Positions 42,585-52,410 of a DNA stretch of 64,000 nt are shown here, piece after piece. Position 1 is the first letter of the stretch; the number at the start of each line of letters is the position of its first letter. Source of the DNA: Chitinophagales bacterium (GTDB taxonomy: Bacteria; Bacteroidota; Bacteroidia; Chitinophagales; Chitinophagaceae); contig JACJXQ010000008.1 in the NCBI GenBank assembly GCA_020636495.1, positions 2,728,001-2,792,000 of the forward strand, in the 5' to 3' direction. The notes under the pieces are model-generated. The model was not told the origin of the DNA and searched no databases. It saw nothing but the letters and a program-made list of their open reading frames with translations. A program made the position numbers and the translations under genes.

Positions 42585-44017
42585 TTTTTACTGAGCAGAA
42601 ACTTTTGTAATGGTGTAAAGAATGTATAATAGCCAATAACCATAAATGCGAGGTTGTTTCTCAACTTACCCAAAAAGAAAAGGCTATCAGACTCAAAAGC
42701 ACCCAGACTTAAGAAAAAACCTATTGCAATTGCGTACACCAAAAGAATATTGTACTTATCTGCATTTATGATACGTTTATACACATTACCGATCAACATG
42801 TAAAGGAATATGATCGGGATAAACATAAAGTACAGCCCAAAATCGATATAAAAATCACAAAAATATCCCATGGATATAGAGGTTCCCTGTGAAGAACTGG
42901 AAAAGCGCTTGCCCGTATAATAGGAAGTTCTCAGCGATGCATCTTTAACACCTTTATCAGGATTTATAAACCTGGGTACCAAAAGAAATTCAAAAACAGA
43001 AAGAAGTTCCTCGCCACCCTTATAGTTAATTTCAGAGGGTACTCGTTTGTACACTTCTGAATATCGTTCCATATACTGAACCCTTGATAATAGAATGGCT
43101 GCACCATCCCATACTGAGCTAACATCGAAGTTCACTACCTGGTTAAACATATATACCAATGCCTCGGTGTTACTAACTGTTTGCACCTGAGCACCTGACC
43201 CCTGGTTTAGGTACGCCCTGTACCCGCCTTTTACATATGACCAAAACGAGAAAAAAAACAAGAGGGCTACCACAATGGGCACCATACGCATTATGGCTCT
43301 GCGGCTCAAATTCGGGTTAACTGTAAAATACACGATGATGATCAGGATCAACAAAGTCTTAAAATCAGAGAAAAAAGAGGCAAAGCTCAAAACAAAATCA
43401 AACAACAATATACCAACAATTAGAGGCTTATTGGTATCGGTCTTCAACAACAAAATAAACACCAATAATGCCAGAAAAACATATTTCAATATACCAAATG
43501 AAACAACCAACTGGTAAAGAGAAGCATTACCTCGTGTTAATACCGGCACGAGAGGCAGGACAATTGCCATTACGATGTAGCCAATGATTACATTCTTTGT
43601 ATTCAGTTGTTGGACCGCTTCCCTCATTACATCCCGGTTCACTACCCGTCTCGCCTGGGGTCGGACATAGTTCCTGAGGACAAATATTATTGCGAGCAAC
43701 TGCAAGAATGTGACTGTAAAAAGAAATGTAAGATCATAACTATCGAAAAGTACGTCCATTTTTTCCCCCAAAAAGTCAGCATACAAAATACATGCAAAGA
43801 CCTGTAACCATTGCAAACCAATAAAATATAAGAAAACAGGAGGGGTATATGGCTTCCAAAGGCTTTTCAGCAGCACTACAAATACAACACCTGCTATCAG
43901 CGTTAGCAGTGTATACTGCGATGCAAGTCCATACAAGAAGAACAATACCAGTATTGCACCGTCCAGTTGCCCTATAGGGTTCTTGCGTACACTAATTTGT
44001 TGATTATTTCCTACCAT
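42581..44017 (-). CDS. Wzy-like O-antigen polymerase candidate
   Basis: A 478-residue, very hydrophobic protein with about eleven membrane helices and one long periplasmic loop in the middle (about residues 265-375, containing RVQYMERYSEVYKRVPSEINYKGGEELLSVFE). That arrangement, in a polysaccharide operon with an initiating transferase, is the usual picture of Wzy polymerases, which join lipid-linked repeat units on the periplasmic side. The sequence itself has no strict signature, so an oligosaccharide-repeat ligase is the alternative. The start is ATG 44017. It is coupled to the downstream GT4 gene by a four-base overlap. Confidence 0.72.
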   Translation of the reverse strand: MVGNNQQISVRKNPIGQLDGAILVLFFLYGLASQYTLLTLIAGVVFVVLLKSLWKPYTPPVFLYFIGLQWLQVFACILYADFLGEKMDVLFDSYDLTFLFTVTFLQLLAIIFVLRNYVRPQARRVVNRDVMREAVQQLNTKNVIIGYIVMAIVLPLVPVLTRGNASLYQLVVSFGILKYVFLALLVFILLLKTDTNKPLIVGILLFDFVLSFASFFSDFKTLLILIIIVYFTVNPNLSRRAIMRMVPIVVALLFFFSFWSYVKGGYRAYLNQGSGAQVQTVSNTEALVYMFNQVVNFDVSSVWDGAAILLSRVQYMERYSEVYKRVPSEINYKGGEELLSVFEFLLVPRFINPDKGVKDASLRTSYYTGKRFSSSSQGTSISMGYFCDFYIDFGLYFMFIPIIFLYMLIGNVYKRIINADKYNILLVYAIAIGFFLSLGAFESDSLFFLGKLRNNLAFMVIGYYTFFTPLQKFLLSKK

Positions 44018-44061
44018 TTATTTCCGTTAGATCAATCTAAAGCTTCGAACCAGTTGATACA

Positions 44062-44976
44062 TTATTTAATGTGCAATACCTTCACCTTGACAAAATACCA
44101 CGTAAGGATAAATGGGTTGTCGAATTTGCTTATTTCCTTCCAAAACTGATATGCGAGTTTTACTCCGCTTTTCTTTAATGCATTCATCATCAAAGTATAA
44201 TAAAATACCAACTTTGATTCCCTCATATCCCTCAAACCCTCACTTCTAAGTTGCGGAGGAATGTATGCAAATAGCTTTTTATAAACGATAATATCTTCGA
44301 CGACGTGTTTTATATAATACACCTCTTGCCTGCTTAACTGGCCTGAGTGACTTCTCAGATAGACAATAGGCTCATTCATAAAACCAATATTATAAAACTC
44401 ACCTATTCTCACCCACATATCAAAGTCGCCACATATCTTCATTCCCTCATCAAAGTAGCCAACATTATTGTATGCTTCTTTTGCAATTGTAACATTAGCT
44501 ATATTACCGGCAATAGACCCCCACCTGAAGGCTATTCGGGCATGTGTTTCCTGATCTACAATTGTAGGTGTAATGTCTTCCTTGGCTTCTTTTACTACAG
44601 TACTATTTTCATCTATGATCTTTACAGCCGTATAACTCATACCCAAGCCGGGATGTTCTTTATGAAAAGCAACGATCTTACCCAAAGCCTCGGGAACCAT
44701 ATAATCATCCTGGGACCAAAGCTTTACAAGCGGCGCTTCGGCTTTCTTACTCATGAAATTGAGATTATAAAAAAGCCCCTTGTTCACATCATTACGGGAT
44801 AATTTCAGCCTTGGGTCTGAAATACTTTCCAGGTATTCCCATGAACCATCTGCGGAACAATCGTCCAGTACCAGCAACTCAAAATCATTATATGTTTGAG
44901 CTAAAACACTTTCAACAGATTCTTTCAAATAAGGCAACCCGTTATACACAGGTAATATGACACTGATCCCAGGCAT
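44062..44976 (-). CDS. Family 2 glycosyltransferase
   Basis: A 304-residue GT-A protein: ISVILPVYNGLPYLKESVESVLAQTY, then FELLVLDDCSADGSWEYLES, LVKLWSQDDYMVPEAL with the metal-binding DD, and GYFDEGMKICGDFDMWVRIGEF, in which the DFDMW block takes the place of the ED motif of acceptor binding. No membrane helix. It is one of four or five family 2 enzymes in the locus; each probably adds one sugar to the lipid-linked unit. It is read 45 bases before the polymerase gene. Confidence 0.86.
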   Translation of the reverse strand: MPGISVILPVYNGLPYLKESVESVLAQTYNDFELLVLDDCSADGSWEYLESISDPRLKLSRNDVNKGLFYNLNFMSKKAEAPLVKLWSQDDYMVPEALGKIVAFHKEHPGLGMSYTAVKIIDENSTVVKEAKEDITPTIVDQETHARIAFRWGSIAGNIANVTIAKEAYNNVGYFDEGMKICGDFDMWVRIGEFYNIGFMNEPIVYLRSHSGQLSRQEVYYIKHVVEDIIVYKKLFAYIPPQLRSEGLRDMRESKLVFYYTLMMNALKKSGVKLAYQFWKEISKFDNPFILTWYFVKVKVLHIK

Positions 44977-45001
44977 TATTACTAATAATTTACAATTCCG
45001 A

Positions 45002-46171
45002 TCATTTCTTTCCTTGTTCCAGTTGTTTCAACAAAGAAGAGATATTCGCCACGATCGTAGCGAATGAATATGTTTGCAACAGGCTTTCTTTTATATTCTT
45101 CACAAACCTGCCCTGCGCTTTTAGTTTGATTTGTTCATTTATATATCCGGCTGCGGCATGTACGTCTCCGCGCTCTATAACTATTCCTGTATCTTCATCT
45201 TTTACCAGGTCTGTGGCACAACCCACTTTATTATTCGTCACTATCTTACATCCACAGACCAGGGCCTCATTGATACCCAACCCCCACGTTTCACTTACTG
45301 ATGACATGACAAACACATCTGCCAGGCGATACACAACAGGCATTTTCTGTTGATTCTGAAAATCGAGGAAAATAACCCTGTCATCAATGGCGCTTTGTTT
45401 CATATCTGCCTCAAGGGGACCATTACCGATAAGTATAAACCTCACCCCGGGTGTCTTACATACTTTGGCTACTTCTAACAAAAAAGAAGGATTCTTCACT
45501 GTATCAAACTTCCCGGCATATACTACGGTAAGTTCATCGTCTGCAATTCCCAGGTCTTGCCTCCATTGTTTCGCTTTAAGTTCATTAGCTGCAGCATTAC
45601 CTGAGAAGCGTTCATTATCTATGGCATGAGGAACAAATATCAATTCTCGTTCCTTCATACCATGCGCCCTAAAATAGGTCTTATTATTAGCTCCTACATA
45701 AAGGGCATAATCAACAAAAGAATAAATGTACTTCAGCCAGAGCCTGCGCAGTATCTTTTTTATCCCACCTGCCTCAATTAACAAAGTAGAATCGCCCCTG
45801 AACAGTACCGGTATTTTACCATGAAAATATTTCATGCACTTAAGGTGGCTATTGAATGGCCAACCAAATACCAGAACAGCGTCCGCCCCCCAATCTTCTA
45901 TTTCCTGATTCAAAGATGGATTGATGATACCTTTATAATGATGAGAGCCCGGCTCAGCAGAAACATTCTTCACAAATGTGTACTCATACCCGTCCAGCAA
46001 AGGAAGATCCCATTCTATGACCTTGCCAAATCCTGGATCGTACTTGGCGGAAGTTGCAGACTGCTCCCACGTATAAAAAACCTTTACACTGATACCATCC
46101 TGCTGTGCAAGCAACCGGAACCAGGGAGCATTATACTGTATGGGGTGCGTAGTAACTATAGCGAGTTTCAT
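45002..46171 (-). CDS. Family 4 (GT-B) glycosyltransferase
   Basis: A 389-residue GT-B protein. It opens KLAIVTTHPIQYNAPWFRLLAQ, an acceptor-side loop typical of GT4 enzymes in Bacteroidota polysaccharide loci. The C-terminal domain has VVYAGKFDTVKNPSFLLEVA and the nucleotide-sugar site MSSVSETWGLGINEALVCGC, where the E-x7-E glutamates are in SETWG and NEALV. It should act in the cytoplasm on the lipid-linked chain. It is followed 25 bases later by a GT2 gene and preceded by the polysaccharide deacetylase gene. Confidence 0.87.
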   Translation of the reverse strand: MKLAIVTTHPIQYNAPWFRLLAQQDGISVKVFYTWEQSATSAKYDPGFGKVIEWDLPLLDGYEYTFVKNVSAEPGSHHYKGIINPSLNQEIEDWGADAVLVFGWPFNSHLKCMKYFHGKIPVLFRGDSTLLIEAGGIKKILRRLWLKYIYSFVDYALYVGANNKTYFRAHGMKERELIFVPHAIDNERFSGNAAANELKAKQWRQDLGIADDELTVVYAGKFDTVKNPSFLLEVAKVCKTPGVRFILIGNGPLEADMKQSAIDDRVIFLDFQNQQKMPVVYRLADVFVMSSVSETWGLGINEALVCGCKIVTNNKVGCATDLVKDEDTGIVIERGDVHAAAGYINEQIKLKAQGRFVKNIKESLLQTYSFATIVANISSLLKQLEQGKK

Positions 46172-46197
46172 TATTGCTCAGACTTACCTACACTTCA

Positions 46198-47070
46198 TTA
46201 TATAACCTCGCAACATGCGGCAATATCCATTGCATCAATACCAATTGCACTATCCAGTGCATAGAGTACCAGGGCTTTATTCAGCAACATCTTCTTCAGC
46301 CTTGAATATTGTTGGTATATGCCGCGAGCCAACGCAGTCTTATAAAAGTCGTAGTTATCCTTAAAAGGCCTGTATAATCCATACAATGCAGACATTTTCC
46401 ATTTTATAGAATCTATTGTATCTGTATCGTCAAATATCCACCTCCTTAACGCATACCTTGTTTCCTTGTTGGCTACCACGGCGATCCCGAAATCATATCC
46501 AGCTGCTTTTACCAATACATTATAATCAGAAGGTACTGAGCTAAAAGGGTATGCAATAGAGATAACAGGCCTGTTCAACACCTTTTCCAAAATAGCTTTA
46601 CTCTTACTTAGTTCTTCTTTAACCCGGTTACCAGAGTGCTCCTCCAGCATTATATGGTAGTGTGCATGAGAGCCTACCTCCATACCCACAGCAACAATAT
46701 CTTGCAGGTCTTTTTCATTCATGATGTCCAACTCGGGCAATCCATGTTTTGCATCCCAATGATTAATACCATCTATTCGTGCTGTAGGCATATAAAAAAC
46801 AGCCTTCATATTACGTCTTACCAGCTCAGGTATTGCATAATCTAATAATTGTTTTGCACAATCATCAAATGTTAGTATCACACTTTTCTTCGGTACATTT
46901 CCCAACTTCACATCCTCAAACCCGATAGTAGTGTAGCCATTATCCTCCAGGTAATCGAGCAGCATATTATAGGACGCATGAGTTACCACCCATGGCTTCA
47001 ATGAATCCAGTCCCGGATCATCGCTGACATAATGCAGCGCAACTATTGGTGGCATATTATTTTTCTTCAT
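46198..47070 (-). CDS. Polysaccharide deacetylase (NodB-homology, CE4) family protein
   Basis: A 290-residue protein of the NodB homology domain: SVILTFDDCAKQLLDYAIPELVRRNMKAVFYMPT is motif 1 with the catalytic FDD (metal-binding Asp), GMEVGSHAHYHIMLEE contains the two metal-binding histidines of motif 2 (H-x-H-Y-H), and ISIAYPFSSVP is the counterpart of motif 3. These enzymes remove N- or O-acetyl groups from sugars. No signal peptide is visible, so it may work on a cytoplasmic lipid-linked or nucleotide-sugar intermediate. A ChbG-like deacetylase gene lies directly upstream. Confidence 0.85.
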   Translation of the reverse strand: MKKNNMPPIVALHYVSDDPGLDSLKPWVVTHASYNMLLDYLEDNGYTTIGFEDVKLGNVPKKSVILTFDDCAKQLLDYAIPELVRRNMKAVFYMPTARIDGINHWDAKHGLPELDIMNEKDLQDIVAVGMEVGSHAHYHIMLEEHSGNRVKEELSKSKAILEKVLNRPVISIAYPFSSVPSDYNVLVKAAGYDFGIAVVANKETRYALRRWIFDDTDTIDSIKWKMSALYGLYRPFKDNYDFYKTALARGIYQQYSRLKKMLLNKALVLYALDSAIGIDAMDIAACCEVI

Positions 47071-47105
47071 GACAAATATTTTTCAACAGGGGAACCCTGT
47101 ATAAA

Positions 47106-47861
47106 TCACAATTGACTAAAATTCATTAAGCTGGACCTGTCAAAAGATAATTGTGACAACTTTTTACCTAATTCTTTCCCATCCATATCTGTAAGCATTC
47201 CGTCGGTAAAAACTGCGTGTACCATTATCTCTGCAATAGCATTCCCCGGCAAGCCGCTATTCATATAATCATCTATATCCCCCATAAGTTGTGTACAACG
47301 GAAACCCTTTGCAACCAACATTTTGTTGAAGATGAGCTTATACATGTTTTTAAACTTACTGATACCTGCACCTGTATTCCTGCTTAGCCTTATCTTTTTT
47401 ATATTGTGTTCTTTTGCGAGTGTTGCAACAATACTCATAACAGCCCACTCTGTATGTACATGATGATGCGAGTCGATATGAGAGGGAGGGAACCCAAGTG
47501 TTTTAAACTGTTCTAACTGAGCATTCAATTCATTATGCACAGCTTTGCATTCCTCGTCATTCAGCCTGAACATTTTAGTTTGCCTTGCTTTGCCATGAAA
47601 AGCCCGTCCATCGCAAAACCTGCTTTGAGTCTTAATACCGCTTGTAAGAGGCGTCCCTTCTGTCAGGTTCAGATGAATACCAACTGCAGCAGATGAAACA
47701 GACCCGTTATTGATCCGGGTACGGGCATCTGCAAAGCCCTCATTGAAATTGGTGAGCATTGAGGTAGAGCTGATATACCCTTTATCAAAAGCCATTTCTA
47801 TAGCTTCATTGGTTTCGGGATTATACCCGAAATCATCACTATTGATTATAACTCCAGCCAC
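47106..47861 (-). CDS. ChbG/HpnK (YdjC)-type carbohydrate deacetylase
   Basis: A 251-residue protein of the YdjC-like fold: VIINSDDFGYNPETNEAIEMAFDKGYISSTSMLTN holds the metal-binding DD, HLNLTEGTPL and FPPSHIDSHHHVHTE hold the conserved histidines (HxDSHHHVH), the family hallmark. ChbG and HpnK remove an N-acetyl group from diacetylchitobiose-like or hopanoid-linked sugars. Here it is read between a GNAT gene (16-base overlap) and a NodB-type deacetylase gene, so the two probably work on the same glycan. The start is a GTG at 47861. Confidence 0.85.
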   Translation of the reverse strand: MAGVIINSDDFGYNPETNEAIEMAFDKGYISSTSMLTNFNEGFADARTRINNGSVSSAAVGIHLNLTEGTPLTSGIKTQSRFCDGRAFHGKARQTKMFRLNDEECKAVHNELNAQLEQFKTLGFPPSHIDSHHHVHTEWAVMSIVATLAKEHNIKKIRLSRNTGAGISKFKNMYKLIFNKMLVAKGFRCTQLMGDIDDYMNSGLPGNAIAEIMVHAVFTDGMLTDMDGKELGKKLSQLSFDRSSLMNFSQL

Positions 47862-48904
47862 AGATCGGTCAACGCTAATTTATCGATGGTTATCTTCTCT
47901 TTCCTGTCCAGCGTCTTTATTACAAAGTTCCCCGCTTTCTGGATATTCATCACCCCAAGGGCACTAACCTCATTTATATATAAAGCATGAGTGGGGTTAG
48001 CACCATTAACAGGTACAAATATGCTCAGCATACCATTACCTTTTTCTTTTTTCGCTACATATTCAAGAATAGCAGGAAAATACTCGGGCTTTTTACTGAA
48101 GATGTCTACCACGTGTATATGGCCGAATTCTTTTTCTGCTTTGTAGATGCAATGCCCTATCAATTCTCCATTTATCGAAAGCCCAAGCTGTGTATAGCTC
48201 TTATCTTTCTCACCCAACCATTTAAATAGAGATTCTTCAGGCGAAAGATAATATTCATCTTTACCACCATTGGCCACCATCTTCTTTATTTCATCGTAGT
48301 CGATCGGCACTTCCGTTACATTACCTATTACCTTCGGCTTCTTAGCACCTTTCAGCATAGACAAGAAGGAAAGTAGCTTCCTGACATCTTTTAGCTTCCC
48401 TTCCTTACGTATCTTCCATACTTTAAACGGATTGAGCAATTCGCTCCATTTAAACATCAAGCCTACCTTTTCCCCGACAGAGTATAGTACCGGGTAGAAT
48501 ATATAATTGCGAAAACCTGTGAACTTATCAAATCCTACACGCTCAAAGGCTTTCAGTGCAGCAGTTGCCCCCCATGACATATGAGAGTGTGAGGCAATGG
48601 CCAGTTCATCACAACCCTCTACCAGTTTATTGAACATACCTTGTCCACGATAGTTGGGGTTCACCAGGGTACGCTCGCTTCTATGCGTCTGCACCATCTC
48701 GCCATTAAGCATGAGCTTATAATCTACATAACCCTCACATCCCACCATTTCGTTTTTCTCCGTATCCGTACATTGAATAACGAAACTAACCGGCTTATAA
48801 GGAGAGAAGAACTCATTACGCCACGTTTCCACTCCCACATCGTTCAAGCTGTTTACAGCTTCAACTTCTTCTTCTTTCAACTTTTTATATACGAGTGCAC
48901 TCAT
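47846..48904 (-). CDS. GNAT-family acyltransferase of a polysaccharide locus
   Basis: A 352-residue protein whose N-terminal ~150 residues form a GNAT domain: VGCEGYVDYKLMLNGEMVQTHRSERTLVNPNYRGQGMFNKLVEGC contains the acetyl-CoA loop NYRGQGMF, followed by GATAALKAFERVGFDKFTGFR. The C-terminal half (SLFKWLGEKDKSYTQLGLSINGELIGHCIY) looks like a second GNAT-related domain, as in other double-GNAT proteins found in glycan loci. It probably acylates an amino sugar. The acceptor is unknown; the two deacetylase genes right after it suggest remodelling of an N-acyl group. Confidence 0.78.
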   Translation of the reverse strand: MSALVYKKLKEEEVEAVNSLNDVGVETWRNEFFSPYKPVSFVIQCTDTEKNEMVGCEGYVDYKLMLNGEMVQTHRSERTLVNPNYRGQGMFNKLVEGCDELAIASHSHMSWGATAALKAFERVGFDKFTGFRNYIFYPVLYSVGEKVGLMFKWSELLNPFKVWKIRKEGKLKDVRKLLSFLSMLKGAKKPKVIGNVTEVPIDYDEIKKMVANGGKDEYYLSPEESLFKWLGEKDKSYTQLGLSINGELIGHCIYKAEKEFGHIHVVDIFSKKPEYFPAILEYVAKKEKGNGMLSIFVPVNGANPTHALYINEVSALGVMNIQKAGNFVIKTLDRKEKITIDKLALTDLWLEL

Positions 48905-48911
48905 GCTGAGA

Positions 48912-50123
48912 TCAATTTTTCAATGCTTTTTCAACCAGGCTTAACAGTTTCACCTCCTGTGCGGCCCATGAAAAATGCTTGTGGTATACTTCTTTTATCT
49001 TTTCTCTCTCAACAGGCTCTGCAATAAGAGCATCCAACTCTGCAGCCCACCCTGTTGTATCATTCGTTCTCACTGTTCTCACTGATGAGGGGAAACATCC
49101 GGCAACTTCAACCTGCCCGTCTGTATTGGTAGCCAACACTTTTATTCCGGCCTGTAAATATTGTAATATCTTATTGGTAATGGTTTTATTCCTGCTTTCG
49201 GGATAAATTTCTTCTAATGCCAACCCTATATCAAATTGCTGAAGCATGTTATCCAACTCAGTATGCGAAACAGGAGGCACCAGTTCTAACTTATGTTCTT
49301 TCGGAAAAACATCATTAAGGGTTGCTTCGTATTCCGGAGGACAGTCTCCGATCAGTGTAAGTTTTACTTTAGTATTCACCTCTTTCAAAACGGCCGCTAT
49401 CTTTTCAAGTCCTCTGCCCGGGCCTACACGTTGAGAAAACCAAACCATATTCACCATTGAGTCATCTCTAAGATTTGCCACCTCCTGCACAGGGCTATCT
49501 GCAAATCCATTGTATAATGCTTCAGGTTTGTCAGCTACATTATATGTTTGTTTCAAGGCATCAGCCATAGCAACTGAAGGGCAAGTAACATACACTCCAT
49601 GCTGAAGAGCATGTAGCTCAAGGCTGCTTAGCAATTTTACGGCTCTTACAGGACTCAGGTAATCGCGAGAGTACCAATCCTCAAAATCAAAAGCTACTTT
49701 TTTGCCTTTCTGAATAAGATGTTTTCCTACAAACAAGCCGCATTCTACATGGGCAATATACAGATCTGCATTCCGACTCAGTGACTCTGTATATATTTTA
49801 TCAGGGTCGGTACTTAACAGGTAGCGGGATTCAAAGCCCAATCTTTTTGCCAACAGCACCAATTTCAACCTACTTCTGTAATAAATATCTCTTAATGCGG
49901 GTATCTCGGCTTTTATGGCATTTACAACAGGGCTGTACCTAACAGAAGGATGTAACTTTTGCAATATTGCCATATCCTTCTTTTTGCGCATCGCATTATT
50001 CGCCCTAGTGATTATCTCTACTTCATACCCGTTTCTTGCAAGTGCATCCGCCTCTTTCCACACCCTTGGATTAGCACTCAAATGCTGATCCGTCACAATT
50101 ACTATACTACCCGGTGATGACAT
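48912..50123 (-). CDS. GT-B fold glycosyltransferase
   Basis: A 403-residue GT-B protein. It opens SIVIVTDQHLSANPRVWKEADALARNGYEVEIITR, an N-terminal domain typical of family 4-like enzymes of Bacteroidota, and its C-terminal domain has NMVWFSQRVGPGRGLEKIAAVL, KLTLIGDCP and an E-x7-E-like region in YPESRNKTITNKILQYLQAGIKVLA (the second Glu is replaced). Because the usual EALA block is missing, family 4 is the best guess but not certain. It is read in a row with a second GT-B gene and a GNAT gene. Confidence 0.78.
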   Translation of the reverse strand: MSSPGSIVIVTDQHLSANPRVWKEADALARNGYEVEIITRANNAMRKKKDMAILQKLHPSVRYSPVVNAIKAEIPALRDIYYRSRLKLVLLAKRLGFESRYLLSTDPDKIYTESLSRNADLYIAHVECGLFVGKHLIQKGKKVAFDFEDWYSRDYLSPVRAVKLLSSLELHALQHGVYVTCPSVAMADALKQTYNVADKPEALYNGFADSPVQEVANLRDDSMVNMVWFSQRVGPGRGLEKIAAVLKEVNTKVKLTLIGDCPPEYEATLNDVFPKEHKLELVPPVSHTELDNMLQQFDIGLALEEIYPESRNKTITNKILQYLQAGIKVLATNTDGQVEVAGCFPSSVRTVRTNDTTGWAAELDALIAEPVEREKIKEVYHKHFSWAAQEVKLLSLVEKALKN

Positions 50124-50140
50124 TGCTCAGTACTGAAGAA

Positions 50141-51283
50141 TTAATTACGATTTACGTTGGCTGTAATAAAATCTTCAATTCTCGTGATATTGTTTTGATA
50201 GGTATGCTGCATAGCGTATCCAATCCTCTTCGATTGCATATCTATACTATTATACGTATCAATATCTTTAATTACCTGTGTAAATAATGCAGGTAAGTTT
50301 TCGTTATTCCTTTCTAAAGGCATAGTTACAAGCTCCGGCATACTTTCGTAGGTGGTTATATTATTAGCCACAATTGTTTTTCCTGTTGCCATATACTCCA
50401 ACACCTTATGGTAGTTAGTACCTCCGCTCTGGTCTTTGGCTATATCGTAACAAATCAGGAAACAATCCATAGCTTTAAGGTTCTTTGCCAGTATTGCCGG
50501 ATCAACAGCTCCATGAAAGCGAACATTCGATTTATCAATCATAGCAGCTGATGCTGAACTGCCGGCATTTACATCACCTGCCAGGTTAGCGTCTTTTCTG
50601 TCAACTGCTCCCCAGAAATTGAATATTACATCGGGATGTTCTGTCACGATCTTATTCAATGTCACCCAATCAATGTCAGGCCTCAGGAAATTGCCTGACA
50701 ATCCTACCTGCAAAGGTTTATTAATAGCCAAAGACACTTGTTCTGTAATAAACTCTTCGGCTACACCATGATTAACGAACATGGCAGGTATTTTTGTATG
50801 ATACTTACTGATGATCTCGTTGGTGACAGACAGTAAAACATCTGCTGTATCCACTCCATGAGCACCTTCAGGTATTTGAGGTTCGTCCACCGGCATAAAT
50901 ATTTTGAAACTAACGGAGGAAAATGCACGCAATGAAACCGTATCTGACACGTCAAAAGACCAAACAACATCTACTCTCTGAGCTATCTGCTGTTCTATTT
51001 TTCTTGCATGGTATTTCAACAGAAAGTTGTGCAATGTTTTGAACTTATGCTTGATAACATAAGGATAGAAGAAACGGTGTTTTATCACACTCAATCCATC
51101 GTAGCTTGTTGGTTCTATTACAATCTCTCCACTCTTCAATTCGCCGTCTTTCACAGGACTGTTCAGGAAATATACTTTGTTGCCCAGCTTAGCTAATGCA
51201 ACAGCGTAATGGTGTTTCGAGATGAACATCTTCCCCCAATCCTGCTGAGAGATAATTAGTATCGTCTTGCCTTTAAACTTCAA
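50141..51283 (-). CDS. Glycosyltransferase, GT-B fold
   Basis: A 380-residue protein opening KGKTILIISQQDWGKMFISKHHYAVALAKLGNKVYFLNSP, an acceptor-side GT-B start like that of TuaH-type and other family 1/4 enzymes. The C-terminal domain has LQVGLSGNFLRPDIDWVTLN, then IFNFWGAVDRKD and NYHKVLEYMATGKTIVANN, where the Glu in VLEYM corresponds to the second Glu of the E-x7-E site. It follows the aminotransferase gene by five bases, so it belongs to the cassette that makes and uses the diamino uronic acid sugar. Confidence 0.8.
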   Translation of the reverse strand: MKFKGKTILIISQQDWGKMFISKHHYAVALAKLGNKVYFLNSPVKDGELKSGEIVIEPTSYDGLSVIKHRFFYPYVIKHKFKTLHNFLLKYHARKIEQQIAQRVDVVWSFDVSDTVSLRAFSSVSFKIFMPVDEPQIPEGAHGVDTADVLLSVTNEIISKYHTKIPAMFVNHGVAEEFITEQVSLAINKPLQVGLSGNFLRPDIDWVTLNKIVTEHPDVIFNFWGAVDRKDANLAGDVNAGSSASAAMIDKSNVRFHGAVDPAILAKNLKAMDCFLICYDIAKDQSGGTNYHKVLEYMATGKTIVANNITTYESMPELVTMPLERNNENLPALFTQVIKDIDTYNSIDMQSKRIGYAMQHTYQNNITRIEDFITANVNRN

Positions 51284-51288
51284 AAACC

Positions 51289-52392
51289 TTAGTTATAAAA
51301 ACCGCGGATGCAATCTGCTATGTACTTAATGCTTTCCTTTGTCAGTTCGGGATACATGGGCAGAGATAATATTTCGCCTTGCAACTGAGTGGCAACTGGG
51401 AAATCAGCAGGTGTAGTACCCAGGTATTTATATGCCGGAAGGTTAGGCAATGCTGTTGGGTAGTGTAACGCTGTATCCACTCCGCATTGTTTCAAATGCT
51501 GTTGCAATTCGTCACGCTTTTCAGCACGTATCATATACAAGTGGAAGGTATGTTTTGTTTCCGGACGAACAACAGGCAGTTTTACATTTGAAATACCATC
51601 AAGGTATTTATTGTACAACGCCGCATTTGCGATGCGCTGTTCTGTCCATTTAAGTATATGCGGCAACTTAGCAGATAACACCGAAGCCTGTAGACCATCC
51701 AGCCTGCTATTTATGCCTTCTATCTGGTGCTGGTGTTTTTTCAGTGCACCGTGATTTGCATACATCCTGCATTTATCAGCCAGCTCGTCATCATTAGTAA
51801 CGATACAACCAGCATCTCCATATGCGCCCAGGTTCTTGCCAGGATAAAAACTAAAGCTACCGGCAATACCCATTGTAGCGGCTCTCTCCCCTTTGTATTC
51901 TGAGAAATGAGATTGAGCACAATCTTCTATCAAATAGATATTCTTCTCTTTGCACAATTGCTGAATGCCTTCCATATCGCACATCTGCCCGTGCAGGTGC
52001 ACTACGAGCACAGCTTTGGTAGCCGGAGTAACAGCTTTTGCTACTGCCCCGGCACTCATACTCATATAAGTATCATCAGGATCAGTAAAAGCAGGACGTG
52101 CTCCAGTCTGTGAAATGGTCTCAGAACTGGAGATCCAGCTATTAGCTGCTGTTATCACCTCATCACCTTCACCAATACCCAGCATCTTCATAATTATGTA
52201 GAGCGAGTCAGTACCATTGGCACAACTGACTACATGCTTAACACCATACAATTCAGCAAATTCCTTTTCAAATGATTTAACGTATTCCCCACCAATAAAC
52301 GCAGTTTTAGCAATTACGTCCTGTATTGCTTTGTCTATATCGGGTTTAATACTTTGATACTGTGCATGTAAATCAACAAATGGTACGTGCAT
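51289..52392 (-). CDS. wbpE: DegT/DnrJ-type sugar aminotransferase, WbpE-like
   Basis: A 367-residue fold-type I PLP aminotransferase of the sugar family: VDLHAQYQSIKPDIDKAI at the N-terminus, CANGTDSLYIIMKMLGIGEGDEVI, YLIEDCAQSHFSEYKGERA with the Asp that binds the pyridine N, and SFSFYPGKNLGAYGDAG with Schiff-base lysine 186. WbpE aminates the C3 ketone of UDP-2-acetamido-3-keto-glucuronic acid. I assign it because it is read directly after WbpB- and WbpD-like genes in the order B-D-E, as in Pseudomonas. On sequence alone it could be another 3- or 4-aminotransferase. Confidence 0.84.
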   Translation of the reverse strand: MHVPFVDLHAQYQSIKPDIDKAIQDVIAKTAFIGGEYVKSFEKEFAELYGVKHVVSCANGTDSLYIIMKMLGIGEGDEVITAANSWISSSETISQTGARPAFTDPDDTYMSMSAGAVAKAVTPATKAVLVVHLHGQMCDMEGIQQLCKEKNIYLIEDCAQSHFSEYKGERAATMGIAGSFSFYPGKNLGAYGDAGCIVTNDDELADKCRMYANHGALKKHQHQIEGINSRLDGLQASVLSAKLPHILKWTEQRIANAALYNKYLDGISNVKLPVVRPETKHTFHLYMIRAEKRDELQQHLKQCGVDTALHYPTALPNLPAYKYLGTTPADFPVATQLQGEILSLPMYPELTKESIKYIADCIRGFYN

Positions 52393-52410
52393 ATGGTTAT
52401 TATATATTTT

